A stretch of 64,000 nucleotides of DNA. It comes from Paracoccaceae bacterium (lineage in GTDB: Bacteria > Pseudomonadota > Alphaproteobacteria > Rhodobacterales > Rhodobacteraceae). Location: contig JAGQRV010000007.1 of NCBI GenBank assembly GCA_020425125.1, forward strand, positions 21,312 through 85,311, given 5' to 3'. Position numbers and translations under genes: made by a program. Shown here one piece after another: positions 44,778 through 53,512 of the stretch. The notes under the pieces were generated by a model. The model was not told the origin of the DNA and made no database searches. It saw only the letters and a list, made by a program, of their open reading frames with translations. Each line of letters opens with the position of its first letter. Within the stretch, counting starts at the first letter, position 1.

Positions 44778-46256
44778 CTATCGAATGAGGTCCGGCATAC
44801 GACGCAAGTCCTCGCCGGCCGCCTGCTCGTAACCGCGTGCCAGTTGCAGGACCGACAGATCGGCCAGATGCGGGCCGATGATCTGGATGCCCATCGGCAG
44901 GCCGGATTTCCCGAATCCGGCCGGCAGACTGATCACCGGGCAGCCAGAGAGTGACCCCGGTACGACAACCTCCATCCAGCGGTGATAGGTATCCATCGGA
45001 CGTCCGGCGATCTGCTTGGGCCAGTCTTCTTCCACCGGAAACGGGTAGACCTGCGCTGTGGGCAGGGCGATGTAGTCGTAGCGCTCGAACAGCTTGAGCA
45101 AGGTCGCGTACCAGGCGCTGCGGATCGTGTTTGCCCGGTGCACGTCGAGCGCCGACAGGGCAAGACCGCCTTCGACCTCCCAGCGCGCTTCCGGCTTCAG
45201 TTGTCGGCGTTTGGCCGGATCGGCGTACAGTGCCTCCAGGAGGCCGGCGACGCCCCAGTGACGAAGTGTCAGCCAGCACTGCCAGAGACGCGCCGGGTCA
45301 AAGTCCGGCACGAGATCCTCAACGTTGCAGCCGAGGGTGCGGAAGACACCCAGGGCGCGTTCGCAGACCGGCAGGATCTCGGCTTCCATCGGCAGGTATC
45401 CCTGCCAGTCGCCGACCCAGCCGATCCGAACCCCCTTCAGGTTTCGCTCGAGGCTGCCAGCGAACACGGCCGGATCCTCGTTGACCGAAAGCGGGACCCG
45501 CGGGTCGGCGCCGGCCTGCGTGGCGAGAAGGCGGGCGAGATCGGTGACGGTTCGCGCCATTGGTCCTTCGGTCGGAAGCTGCTGGCCAAACACGTCCGCG
45601 CTCGGGCCGAAAGGGACGCGGCCGAAGGACGGGCGCAGGCCATAGACGTTGTTGAACGCGGCGGGATTGCGGAGCGAGCCCATCATGTCGCTGCCATCCG
45701 CGACCGGCAGAAGACGCATCGCCAGCGCCACTGCCGCGCCGCCGCTCGAACCGCCGGCGCACAGGCTCGGGTCGTACGCGTTTCGGGTCGGCCCGAAGAC
45801 CGGGTTGTAGGTGTGCGAGCCAAGGCCGAATTCCGGCACATTGGTCCTGCCGATGACGATCGCGCCGTCCCGCCTGATCCGCTGCACCATGATGCTGTCG
45901 GTCTCCGCGACATGATCGGCGAAAAGGGGCGACCCCATCGTGGTTCTGTGGCCGGCTGCGTGCGACAGATCCTTGATCGCCTGCGGGACGCCGTGCAGCC
46001 AGCCCATCGACTCGCCGCGGGCAAGCTGACGGTCGCGCGCATCGGCCTCGCGCAACAGCTCGTCGCCGTCGCGCATCGAGACAAGGGCGTTCACCTTTGG
46101 GTTGTGTTTCTCGATATGCGTGAGATAGGCGGACATCACCTCGCGGCAGGATATCCTGCGCGTCTGAATCGCGCGCGACAGCGTTATGGCGTCCCAGGTC
46201 ACGGGCTCGGGCAGTCTCTGTCCGGCGCGACGCTCAAGCTGGGTCAAATCGGTCAT
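44778..46256 (-). CDS. amidase (amidase-signature family)
   Basis: A 492-residue serine hydrolase with the Ser-cisSer-Lys triad: Lys95 in HGVPQAIKDLSHAAG, the cis-Ser around 170 in CAGGSSGGAAVALAM, and the nucleophile Ser194 in DGSDMMGSLRNPAAF. C-terminal family stretches are VVVPGSLSGCPVISLPAGFG and LPMGIQIIGPHLADL. ATG 46256 is preferred: GAGGAGA lies upstream and the longer frame adds only a low-complexity start. It is 103 bases downstream of matB on the same strand. Malonamidase is a known member of this family and is associated with malonate metabolism in Bradyrhizobium, so hydrolysis of malonamate or another dicarboxylic monoamide is a reasonable guess. Other amides remain possible. Confidence 0.85.
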   Translation of the reverse strand: MTDLTQLERRAGQRLPEPVTWDAITLSRAIQTRRISCREVMSAYLTHIEKHNPKVNALVSMRDGDELLREADARDRQLARGESMGWLHGVPQAIKDLSHAAGHRTTMGSPLFADHVAETDSIMVQRIRRDGAIVIGRTNVPEFGLGSHTYNPVFGPTRNAYDPSLCAGGSSGGAAVALAMRLLPVADGSDMMGSLRNPAAFNNVYGLRPSFGRVPFGPSADVFGQQLPTEGPMARTVTDLARLLATQAGADPRVPLSVNEDPAVFAGSLERNLKGVRIGWVGDWQGYLPMEAEILPVCERALGVFRTLGCNVEDLVPDFDPARLWQCWLTLRHWGVAGLLEALYADPAKRRQLKPEARWEVEGGLALSALDVHRANTIRSAWYATLLKLFERYDYIALPTAQVYPFPVEEDWPKQIAGRPMDTYHRWMEVVVPGSLSGCPVISLPAGFGKSGLPMGIQIIGPHLADLSVLQLARGYEQAAGEDLRRMPDLIR

Positions 46257-46359
46257 TGTCGTCTCCTCGCGCCATTGCGCCGGCGCTGGTGGGGCGCGCC
46301 GGACCAGTTGGCCGGGTCGCGCGTCGATTGGCAAGTTCCTGGCCTCCAGCCACCATTGT

Positions 46360-47895
46360 TCAGGCTTGTGCGAGGGGTTCGGTTTGGGCGTAGAGATTGG
46401 AGTGCGTGGTGCGGAGCTGGGCCTTCTGGACCTTTCCCATGACGTTGCGGGGCAGGTCGGGGGCGAGGACGACGCGCCTGGGTTGCTTGTAGCGCGCGAG
46501 CTTGCCGGCCAGGGCGGCGATCACCTGCGCGGCTTCGAGCCGCGCGCCGGGCCTCGGCACGACGATGGCGGTGACGGCTTCGCCGAGGTCGGGATGCGGC
46601 AGGCCGATTACGGCGGATTCCAGGACCCCGGGGACCTCGTCGATGAGCGCTTCGATCTCCTTTGGATAGACGTTGTAGCCGCCGGAGATCACCAGGTCCT
46701 TGTCGCGCCCGACGATGTGCAGATAGCCGTCCGCGTCGATCCGGCCGAGATCGCCAGTAATGAAATAGCCGTCGGTGCGGAACTCGGACCGGGTCTTTTC
46801 CGGCATCCGCCAGTAGCCCGCGAAGACGTTCGGCCCGCGCACCTCGATCGCACCGATCTCGCCCTGCGGCAGCGGCGCGCCGGTGTCGCGGTCGGCGATG
46901 CGCAGATCGACCCCGGGCAGGGGCATGCCGACCGCTCCCGGGCGGCGCTCGCCGTCATAGGGGTTGGAGGCGATCATGCAGGTCTCGGTCATGCCGTAGC
47001 GCTCGAGGATGGCGTGGCCGGTGCGTGCCGCGAACTCGGTATGGTGCTCGGCCAGAAGCGGTGCAGAGCCCGCCACGAAGAGCCGCATCGCCGCGGTGGA
47101 CTGCGCGTCGAGCCGCGGCGATTGCAGCAGGCGGGTATAGAAGGTGGGCACCCCCATCAGAACCGTGGCGTCGCCCATCTCGTTGATGATCTCGTCGGTG
47201 TCGAAGCGGGTCAGGAAGATCATCGTCGCCCCCGCGACGAGCGCCATGTTGCAGGCGACGAAGAGACCGTGGGTGTGGAAGATCGGCAGGGCGTGGATCA
47301 GCCGGTCGTCGGCGGTGAAGCGCCACGCCTCGATCAGGGACAGACAGTTCGAGACGAGGTTGCGGTGGGTCAGCACCGCGCCCTTCGACCGGCCGGTGGT
47401 CCCCGACGTGTAGAGGATTGCCGCCGCGTCGTCGGCCTCGCGGAGGACCGCCTCGCAGAGCGGCGCCGCCGCGGCCGCGCGGTCCATCAGCGAGCCGTCC
47501 CGCGCGGTGCCCAGGCTTTCGACGGCCAGAGTTCCGGAGGCGCGGGACACATGCCCGGCGATGGTCTCGGGCCGGCAGACGAACAGCCGCGGCTCGGCAT
47601 CGCCAAGGAAATAGTCGATCTCGGCGCCGGTATAGGCGGTGTTCAGGGGAAGGAAGACGCCGCCGACCTGAAGGCAGGCCAGGTAGAGCAGCACCGCCTC
47701 CGGGCTCTTCTCCACCTGGACTGCCACCCTGTCGCCGGGTGTGACACCCAGATCCACCAGGACACGGGCCAGGCGACGGGTCGCGAGCAGCGCGGCCTCG
47801 AAGTCGATCGGGGGCAGACCCGGACGCTCGAACAGCGGCTTGCCACCCGTTTCCTGGCAGCGGTGCGCGAACAGATCGAAGATGGTGGTGCTCAT
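46360..47895 (-). CDS. matB: malonate-CoA ligase (malonyl-CoA synthetase)
   Basis: A 511-residue ANL-superfamily adenylating enzyme. Core motifs are ILYTSGTTGRSKGAVLTH (P-loop-like A3), HALPIFHTHGLFVACNMALV, RYGMTETCMIASNPYDGERR (A5), FRTDGYFITGDLGRIDADGY (A7), GRDKDLVISGGYNVYPKEIE (A8) and LPRNVMGKVQKAQLR (A10 lysine). FHTHGLF together with PGAVGMPLPGVDLRI is characteristic of MatB, and malonyl-CoA decarboxylase lies immediately upstream. It makes malonyl-CoA from malonate, ATP and CoA. Order on the transcript is matA, then matB 38 bases later, then the amidase. Ribosome site weak. Confidence 0.93.
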   Translation of the reverse strand: MSTTIFDLFAHRCQETGGKPLFERPGLPPIDFEAALLATRRLARVLVDLGVTPGDRVAVQVEKSPEAVLLYLACLQVGGVFLPLNTAYTGAEIDYFLGDAEPRLFVCRPETIAGHVSRASGTLAVESLGTARDGSLMDRAAAAAPLCEAVLREADDAAAILYTSGTTGRSKGAVLTHRNLVSNCLSLIEAWRFTADDRLIHALPIFHTHGLFVACNMALVAGATMIFLTRFDTDEIINEMGDATVLMGVPTFYTRLLQSPRLDAQSTAAMRLFVAGSAPLLAEHHTEFAARTGHAILERYGMTETCMIASNPYDGERRPGAVGMPLPGVDLRIADRDTGAPLPQGEIGAIEVRGPNVFAGYWRMPEKTRSEFRTDGYFITGDLGRIDADGYLHIVGRDKDLVISGGYNVYPKEIEALIDEVPGVLESAVIGLPHPDLGEAVTAIVVPRPGARLEAAQVIAALAGKLARYKQPRRVVLAPDLPRNVMGKVQKAQLRTTHSNLYAQTEPLAQA

Positions 47896-47933
47896 GGAGG
47901 TGTCTCGCTTCTGGTTCGGTAGGTTGGGGGGAG

Positions 47934-49259
47934 TCAGGCCGTCGGTGGCGGCGTTGTCTCGAGAGCGCGGCGCAGTTCCGGGCCGCAGGCGACTGTGCCC
48001 TCGGCGACGAAGGCTTCGTGCCGGGCCTCGATGGAGTCGACGTCATAGAGATAGTTGATCATCACGCCGTGGCCGCGCCGGAGCGCGCCTGCTGCACGGT
48101 CGGCCGGCCAGTTGATCCGGTGCGCCGCGGCGCCGTTGCCCAGATGAAACCGGGCCACCGGGTCGACCGGCAGTCCGGCCGCGGTCTTGGCCTCGACGAA
48201 ATAGCGCGCGGCCCAGTGCCGGACGCGGGGCGCAAGCTCGGCGCAGACCGCTGCGTCGGTCTGCCAGGTTCCCCGTGTCAGTGTGGCGGACAGCGCCCGT
48301 GCCTCGGGCGCGGTCTCGCGCGCAAGCCAGCCGGCGAAGCCCGGCGCCGGCGAGAGCGTCACGAAGTTGCGGATCTGCGGCAGGTCCTGCGCGAGGTCGT
48401 GCACCACCTGCTTGATCAGGAAATTGCCGAAGGACACCCCCTTCAGCCCCGGCTGGCAGTTGCTGATCGAATAGAAGACAGCGGTATCCGCCGCGCCCGG
48501 ATCCGCATCGCCGCCCGCCTGCAGCAACGGGCCGATCGCGTCCGGGATGCCGCGGCAGAGAGCCACCTCGACGAAGATCAGCGGCTCGTCGCCCGTGGCG
48601 GGATGGAAGAAGCCGTAGCAGCGCCGGTCGGCGGGATCGAGACGGCGGCGCAGGTCGTCCCAGTCGCGGATGGCGTGGACGGCCTCGTAGGCGACGATCT
48701 TCTCGAGGATGGCTGCGGGGCTGTTCCAGTCGATCCGCCGCATCACCAGAAAGCCGCGGTTGAACCACGAGGCGAGAAGATGCGCGAAATCGGCATCGAG
48801 CGGGGCGAGCGTCGGATCGGTGCGCAGGGCAGTGAGCAGGTCCGCCCGCATCCGAACCAGCTGCAGAGTGCCGCCGGTTGCCAGGTTCAGGCGCCGCAGT
48901 AGTGTCTGGCGCTGGGGTTCGACCGCTGCGAAGAGCCGCGACAATGCCGCGTCGGAGGGCGCCGTGTCCCAAGCCGCGAAAGCGGTGCGGATCGCCGCGG
49001 ACTCGGCGCCGTACTCCGACAGGAGGCTGCGGAAAAAGGCGGCCTTGGCGTCGCTCGCGAGTGCGCCATAGGCGTCGAGCGCGGCTTCGGCCACGGCGAC
49101 GCGGGACGCGTCGCCGGTCTTTCGCATGAGTTCTGCGCAGGTCCCCGCCAGGCTGCGGTCGGCCGGTTGAGCCGGTGCGATCGGGCCGGGCTGGCGGCGC
49201 CTGTTCGCGCCGATGCTTTGCAGCAGATCATTAAGGAATGCGATGTTGGTCCGTGCCAC
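47934..49259 (-). CDS. matA: malonyl-CoA decarboxylase
   Basis: A 441-residue decarboxylase converting malonyl-CoA to acetyl-CoA, the second step of malonate use. Family features include FLVMRRIDWNSPAAILEKIV, CYGFFHPATGDEPLIFVEVA, LCRGIPDAIGPLL, FYSISNCQPGLKGVSFGNFL, RNFVTLSPAPGFAGWLA, and NGAAAHRINWPADRA near the end. The start is assigned to GTG at 49259 (ARTNIAFLNDLLQSIG), with GGAG six bases upstream; no ATG is available close to the conserved N-terminus. It is divergent from matR with a 129-base control region between. Confidence 0.93.
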   Translation of the reverse strand: MARTNIAFLNDLLQSIGANRRRQPGPIAPAQPADRSLAGTCAELMRKTGDASRVAVAEAALDAYGALASDAKAAFFRSLLSEYGAESAAIRTAFAAWDTAPSDAALSRLFAAVEPQRQTLLRRLNLATGGTLQLVRMRADLLTALRTDPTLAPLDADFAHLLASWFNRGFLVMRRIDWNSPAAILEKIVAYEAVHAIRDWDDLRRRLDPADRRCYGFFHPATGDEPLIFVEVALCRGIPDAIGPLLQAGGDADPGAADTAVFYSISNCQPGLKGVSFGNFLIKQVVHDLAQDLPQIRNFVTLSPAPGFAGWLARETAPEARALSATLTRGTWQTDAAVCAELAPRVRHWAARYFVEAKTAAGLPVDPVARFHLGNGAAAHRINWPADRAAGALRRGHGVMINYLYDVDSIEARHEAFVAEGTVACGPELRRALETTPPPTA

Positions 49260-49286
49260 GATGGTCTCCGATGCGTCCCGGACTCG

Positions 49287-49320
49287 TTGTACGCAATAGT
49301 GGACGTGTTGTATATAACAA
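49287..49320. promoter_or_regulatory. candidate MatR operator sites in the matR-matA control region
   Basis: TTGTATATAACAA (49308-49320) has TTGT/ACAA inverted arms around an ATATA centre, and TTGTACGCAA (49287-49296) is a related imperfect site sharing TTGTA. GntR/FadR-family regulators bind short palindromes of the GT-N-AC type, and rhizobial MatR sites are reported as TTGTATACAA-like. Their place between divergent matR and matA supports the assignment. Confidence 0.6.
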
Positions 49321-49388
49321 AATGAACTCTGGATCCGAAAATTCAAATGGCATATATTCCAGTAGGTTACCGCAGGAGGGTTACAGCC

Positions 49389-50054
49389 ATGAGCACGGTC
49401 CCCAGCGCCGTCCGGGTACGCGAGGCGCTGGAAAACGCCATCGTCGACGGGCGATTCCCGCCCGGCGCCCGTCTCGATCCCGAAGCGCTCGCCCGCGAAT
49501 TCGACTGTTCGCGCACGCCGATCCGGGAAGCTCTGCAGCAACTCGAGGCATCGGGCCTCGTGCGCGTGGCGGCGAAGCGCGGCACGTTCGTGTCGGAATG
49601 GAGCGTCGAGGAACTTGCCGAACGCTTCGAGGTGATGGCCGAGATCGAGGCGCTCTGCGCGCGGCTTGCATCGCGGCGGATCACCCATGCCGAGATGGCC
49701 CGGCTCGAGGACCTGCACCGATCCTGCCGCGAGCTTGCCGATGCCGGTGACGTGGACGCCTACTATGCCGAGAATTCCGCCTTTCACACCTGCATCTACG
49801 GCGCGACCCACAACGCCTTTCTCGCGCAGGAGGCCGGCCGGCTTCACGCCATGCTGCAGCCCTACCGGCGCATGCAGCTTCAGGTCCGCGGCCGGATGTC
49901 CCGGTCGCTTGCGGAGCACGACTCCATTGTCGCGGAGATCCGCGCCGGCGACGCCGACGCCGCCGCCGCCGCCATGCGCGGCCATGTGCTGATCCAGGGC
50001 GACCGTTTCCACGACCTGACGGCTGCGCTGCGCAACACCCAGCCCGGGCGCTGA
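49389..50054 (+). CDS. matR: GntR-family (FadR/FCD) regulator of malonate genes
   Basis: A 221-residue regulator. The N-terminal winged helix reads VREALENAIVDGRFPPGARL, then LAREFDCSRTPIREALQQLE and GLVRVAAKRGTFVSEWSVEE. The C-terminal all-helical FCD ligand domain has likely metal/ligand residues in ENSAFHTCIYGATHNAFLAQ and RSLAEHDSIVAEIRAGDADA. AGGAGGG eight bases upstream fixes the start at 49389. Divergent position from matA and family membership support MatR, a malonate-responsive regulator of malonyl-CoA formation and breakdown. Malonate as inducer is inferred. Confidence 0.88.
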   Translation: MSTVPSAVRVREALENAIVDGRFPPGARLDPEALAREFDCSRTPIREALQQLEASGLVRVAAKRGTFVSEWSVEELAERFEVMAEIEALCARLASRRITHAEMARLEDLHRSCRELADAGDVDAYYAENSAFHTCIYGATHNAFLAQEAGRLHAMLQPYRRMQLQVRGRMSRSLAEHDSIVAEIRAGDADAAAAAMRGHVLIQGDRFHDLTAALRNTQPGR

Positions 50055-50166
50055 CATCCATCGGGGTCGGATCGTGCCAATTGTCCGCGTGAGCGGCCTG
50101 TCGCGCCGGTGAAACGACGTCGTCCGGGGCAGAAGAGGGCCGGCCGCGTTCCCGATCCCGGCTGCG

Positions 50167-50697
50167 CTAGTCGTCGAAGGTCAGCGATCCGTAGGCGTCT
50201 TCCACCTTGTGCTCGAACTCGTCGCTGTCGATCCAGTCCGCGAGTTTCTCCATTGTGGCGACAAAGGCGGCGATTTCGTCCGGCCCGAGCTTTTCGAAGA
50301 CCAGGGTTAGCCCGATCTGCGTCAGGGCGTCGGCGCGTTTCCGGGCCACCTGGCCGGCCTCGGTGATGTAAAGGCCGAACCGGCGGGCATCGGTCTCGAA
50401 GTTTCGGCGCTCGACAAGGCCGCCTTTCACCAGATTCTGGATCAACCGCGAGGCAAGGCTCCGCTCCAGCGCCGCCATCCCCGTGATCTCGGCGAAGGTG
50501 ATGCCGGGGTCGTCAGCGATCAGGCGAAGCACCCGAATTGTCCGGACGTCGAGGCCAACATGTTCCACGAATCGATCTTCGACCGAATCGACCATGACGC
50601 TGGCCAGCAGATTCAGCTGATAGACCGGGTTGCCCCGGCGAAAATTCTTGGACCAGTTTCGGATCATTTTCCCGTCATTCTGAGTAATTTCATACAC
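50167..50697 (-). CDS. MarR-family transcriptional regulator
   Basis: A 176-residue winged-helix repressor. The MarR pattern is clear: VEHVGLDVRTIRVLRLIADD, ITFAEITGMAALERSLASRL as the recognition helix, and GLVERRNFETDARRFGLYIT as the wing (the DxRxxxLxIT motif), then a long dimerisation helix. It is divergent from the M20 hydrolase operon, and a near-palindrome lies in the shared control region, so it probably represses that operon until a small substrate binds. ATG 50697 is used; an internal ATG at 50667 is the alternative. Residues after the wing (ADWIDSDEFEHKVEDAYGSL) extend beyond the minimal family. Confidence 0.88.
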   Translation of the reverse strand: MYEITQNDGKMIRNWSKNFRRGNPVYQLNLLASVMVDSVEDRFVEHVGLDVRTIRVLRLIADDPGITFAEITGMAALERSLASRLIQNLVKGGLVERRNFETDARRFGLYITEAGQVARKRADALTQIGLTLVFEKLGPDEIAAFVATMEKLADWIDSDEFEHKVEDAYGSLTFDD

Positions 50698-50764
50698 ATC
50701 CCACGGATCGGCCGCCGCCTCAGCATCTATCGTGAAATACTCTCTATGCGCAATGATCTTAATT

Positions 50765-50786
50765 TGATACTATCGCAAAGTGATAC
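50765..50786. promoter_or_regulatory. candidate MarR operator ahead of the M20 hydrolase operon
   Basis: TATCGC-AAA-GTGATA (50771-50785) is a 15-bp palindrome with one mismatched pair, and it overlaps a perfect GATA-C-TATC palindrome (50766-50774). A related CTATCGTGAAATAC lies ~45 bases upstream. MarR proteins bind such short palindromes over their own divergent promoters. It sits about 25 bases from the hydrolase start, where binding would block transcription or initiation. Confidence 0.5.
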
Positions 50787-50809
50787 GGAATGATGCATGA
50801 GGAGGAGAT

Positions 50810-51973
50810 ATGTCCATTCTGGAGGACATCGCGGCACAGCAGCACGAATTCGTCGGCTGGCGCCACGACCTGCACGCAAACCCGGGCCTTGGCTTCGAGG
50901 AAAGCTTCGCCGCCGAGCTCGTGGAACGAAAGCTGCGGGAATTCGGGTTCGACGAGGTACATGCCGGTATCGGCGGCACCGGGGTTGTCGGCGTGCTTCA
51001 TGGACAACGGCCGTCGAACCGGACCATCGGCCTCCGTGCGGACATGGATGCGCTTCCGATCGCCGAGGAGACCGGCAGGCCCTACGCGTCGAAGGTCCCT
51101 GGCGTGATGCACGCCTGCGGCCATGACGGTCATACCGCGACTCTTCTGGCCACGGCCTGGCAGCTTTCCCGCGACCGCGACTTCGCAGGAAAGGTCGTCT
51201 TCATCTTCCAGCCCGCGGAGGAAGGACTGGGAGGCGCACTCGCCATGATCGAGGACGGGTTGCTGGAACGCTTTCCCTGCGACCGCATCTACGCCTACCA
51301 CAACTACCCCGGCGTGGAGCGCGACCACATCTTCACGCGCAGCGGCCGGATCATGGCCGGCTGCTCGTTCTTCACGATCCGCATCCAGGGGCGCGGCGGC
51401 CATGCGGCGCTGCCGCACACCACGGTCGATGCGGCGCAGGTGGCGTCGAACACCGTGGTGACGGCGCAAAGCATAGTGGCACGCAACCTCGATCCCAACG
51501 AGGCCGGGATCGTTTCGTTCACGGATGTCTATGCGGGCACGAACAGCCATAACGTGATCCCCGACAAGGCAACGATGAAGGGGTGCCTGCGCTACTTCGA
51601 CAAGACAGTGGGCGACCTGATGAAACAGCGTCTTGAAGAGGTCGCAAAGGGCATTGCCGGCACCTATGGCGCGGAGGCGGCGATCGAGTTCGACGACAAT
51701 TTCGTGCCGCTGATCAACGACGCCGACGCAACCGCGGTCGCCCTGGCGGCAGCGGTCGAGACCGTCGGTGCCGACCGCGTCCATGACGATGTCGCACCGT
51801 TTACCGGAAGCGAGGACTTCGCCTACATGACCGAACGCGTTCCGGGCAACTACGTCATGGTGGGCGCCGGTCCCGGGGCCATGCCCCACAACCCCGCCTT
51901 CGATTTCAACGACGAGATCCTGCCGACTGCCGCCAGCTACTTCTGCCGGCTGGTCCGGATCGAACTGGCCTGA
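50810..51973 (+). CDS. M20D-family amidohydrolase (hippurate hydrolase/aminoacylase-like)
   Basis: A 387-residue metal-dependent amidohydrolase. Metal-binding residues are Cys and His in PGVMHACGHDGHTATLLAT, the Glu pair in FIFQPAEEGLGGALAMIEDG, His in YAYHNYPGVE, and the late His in MPHNPAFDFNDEILPTAA. RHDLHANPGLGFEESFAAEL and GLRADMDALPIAEETG complete the M20D signature (IAA-amino-acid hydrolase, hippurate hydrolase, N-acyl-amino-acid deacylases). GAGGAGGAGA gives an optimal ribosome site. It leads an operon with two membrane proteins and is followed by a glycine-riboswitch-controlled oxidoreductase. Release of glycine or another amino acid from an N-acyl conjugate would tie these together; this is inference. 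Confidence 0.9.
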   Translation: MSILEDIAAQQHEFVGWRHDLHANPGLGFEESFAAELVERKLREFGFDEVHAGIGGTGVVGVLHGQRPSNRTIGLRADMDALPIAEETGRPYASKVPGVMHACGHDGHTATLLATAWQLSRDRDFAGKVVFIFQPAEEGLGGALAMIEDGLLERFPCDRIYAYHNYPGVERDHIFTRSGRIMAGCSFFTIRIQGRGGHAALPHTTVDAAQVASNTVVTAQSIVARNLDPNEAGIVSFTDVYAGTNSHNVIPDKATMKGCLRYFDKTVGDLMKQRLEEVAKGIAGTYGAEAAIEFDDNFVPLINDADATAVALAAAVETVGADRVHDDVAPFTGSEDFAYMTERVPGNYVMVGAGPGAMPHNPAFDFNDEILPTAASYFCRLVRIELA

Positions 51974-52015
51974 CCGGCATCGGCCCAGGCACATCCCCAG
52001 CAATCGAGGAACACT

Positions 52016-52753
52016 ATGGAACAGGTCCTTCAGATCGCCAACGGCCCTGCATTGTGGCTTCTGGCAACCCTCATCGTCGGAATCGTCGTTGTGCAGGCCA
52101 TTCTCTACCTGCGCATGACTCTCGCATTCTCCGACCGGTTTGGCATCCTTTCGCGGGACGAACGCCAGATCGTCTACAAGACCGCCGCAATCAACTCGCT
52201 CGGCCCGGCGGTCGCGATCTTCTTCGTCGCGGTCTCGCTGGTCGCGATGGTCGGCGGCCCCGTCACCCTGATGCGGGTAGGCGTGATCGGGTCCGCGATC
52301 TTCGAATTCGTCGCGGCCGACCAGGGCGCGAAGGCCCTCGGTGCGCAACTCGGCACCGACAGCTACACACTGCAGGCCTTCACCGCATCGGTCTGGGTGA
52401 TGACGCTGGGCGGCATGGGCTGGCTTCTTACCACCTTCTTCATGACCAGGAGCCTTGATCGCGCCCAGGACCGGCTCAGCGTCAGCAACCCGGCATTGAT
52501 CCGCGCCGCGGGCACGGCGACGCCAATCGCGATCTTCTTCGTCCTTTCGGCCAACGCAGCCGTCGACAAGGAGTGGTTCAGCAGCCTCGCCATTGCGACG
52601 GATGACCTGGCTGCCATCTCGGTCAGTGCCGCCTGCATGGTCGCGCTGCACTACGCCGGCAAGCACCGGGCATGGCTCCGCGAATGGAGCGTCGGGCTGA
52701 GCCTCGTGGCGGGTCTCGCCGCAGGATACCTCGTCGGCCAGACACTGGCCTGA
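52016..52753 (+). CDS. multi-spanning membrane protein, DUF5058 family
   Basis: A 245-residue inner-membrane protein with about six helices (PALWLLATLIVGIVVVQAIL, AVAIFFVAVSLVAMVGGPVT, VWVMTLGGMGWLLTTFFMTR, TPIAIFFVLSANAAVDKEWF, VGLSLVAGLAAGYLVGQTLA). GTAAINSLGP-like and GGPVTLMRVGVIG loops match what I recall of DUF5058 proteins, typically next to an M20 peptidase and a partner membrane protein. GAGGAACACT precedes the ATG. It lies 42 bases after the hydrolase gene and 28 before the next membrane gene. Likely one half of an uncharacterised two-component transporter for the hydrolase substrate. Confidence 0.75.
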   Translation: MEQVLQIANGPALWLLATLIVGIVVVQAILYLRMTLAFSDRFGILSRDERQIVYKTAAINSLGPAVAIFFVAVSLVAMVGGPVTLMRVGVIGSAIFEFVAADQGAKALGAQLGTDSYTLQAFTASVWVMTLGGMGWLLTTFFMTRSLDRAQDRLSVSNPALIRAAGTATPIAIFFVLSANAAVDKEWFSSLAIATDDLAAISVSAACMVALHYAGKHRAWLREWSVGLSLVAGLAAGYLVGQTLA

Positions 52754-52781
52754 CCGAAACCCCAAAAGGAGATCTTCCCCG

Positions 52782-53480
52782 ATGACCGACCAGACTCTCG
52801 AGGGTTTCTACAGAACCCGTTTCATTCCCCGCGCGCACCGCATCGGACGCACGACGCTGCTTGTCGCCATGGTCCTCTGCCTGTGTCCGGCGCTCTATCT
52901 CTCCTTCGGACTCGGCGCCTATCCCGGGACCGGCCCGATCATGACCGGCTTTCTCGCAATCGTCGCCTTCGTTGGCATCATGTGGGTCGTCGAGCCGATC
53001 TCGTACTTCCCGGTCCTGGGTGTCTGCGGCACGTATATGAGCTTCCTGTCGGGCAATATCGGCAACATGCGGATGCCCGTCGTGATCTCCTGCCAGAACG
53101 CCATCGAGGCCGAGGCCGGCAGCCGCAAGGCCGAGGTTGCCGCCGTGATCGGCCTGGCCGTCTCGGTCCTCGTGAACCTGGTCTTCCTGGTTGGGCTTGT
53201 GCTGATCGGCGGCGCACTGATCGAGATCTTTCCGGGGCCTGTCGCCACAGCGGTCAAGGACTACACCCTGCCGGCGCTATACGGCGCGGTGCTGGTAATG
53301 TTCGCAAGCAGCGCCACGCGGCGCAATGCGCTGACCGGCATCCTTGTCGGACTTGCCGTCTTCCTGTCGCCGATCCCCGAACTCTTCGGTTCTGCGGCGG
53401 CCGGGATCCTCGCGATCGCTGCCGCGGTGATAACGAACATCGGCCGGTGTCGCACACCGGTCGAAGGACAGGCCGCCTGA
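52782..53480 (+). CDS. multi-spanning membrane protein, partner of the DUF5058 protein
   Basis: A 232-residue membrane protein with five to six helices (TTLLVAMVLCLCPALYLSFG, TGFLAIVAFVGIMWVVEPIS, VIGLAVSVLVNLVFLVGLVL, ALYGAVLVMFASSATRRNAL, GILAIAAAVITNIGRCRTP). The loop YMSFLSGNIGNMRMPVVISC, followed by QNAIEAEAGSRKAEVAAVIG, is distinctive and hydrophilic, and could be a substrate path. I do not recognise a named family. AAGGAGA lies upstream. A strong hairpin (53486-53512) follows the stop, before the glycine riboswitch of the next gene. Confidence 0.75.
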   Translation: MTDQTLEGFYRTRFIPRAHRIGRTTLLVAMVLCLCPALYLSFGLGAYPGTGPIMTGFLAIVAFVGIMWVVEPISYFPVLGVCGTYMSFLSGNIGNMRMPVVISCQNAIEAEAGSRKAEVAAVIGLAVSVLVNLVFLVGLVLIGGALIEIFPGPVATAVKDYTLPALYGAVLVMFASSATRRNALTGILVGLAVFLSPIPELFGSAAAGILAIAAAVITNIGRCRTPVEGQAA

Positions 53481-53485
53481 ATGCC

Positions 53486-53512
53486 CGGTCGGCGGCGGGC
53501 AGCCGCCGACCG
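53486..53512 (+). terminator. strong hairpin at the end of the hydrolase-transporter operon
   Basis: CGGTCGGCGGC and GCCGCCGACCG form a perfect 11-bp stem with a 5-base loop, six bases past the stop of the membrane gene. It is followed by an A-run rather than a T-run, so it is not a canonical intrinsic terminator for the plus strand. It may stabilise the 3' end or need Rho. Confidence 0.45.

Noticed and set aside
50759..52765. 668-codon minus-strand frame opposite the M20 and DUF5058 genes
   Set aside because: It lies antisense to genes with strong ribosome sites and clear family motifs. Its own sequence has no domain signature.
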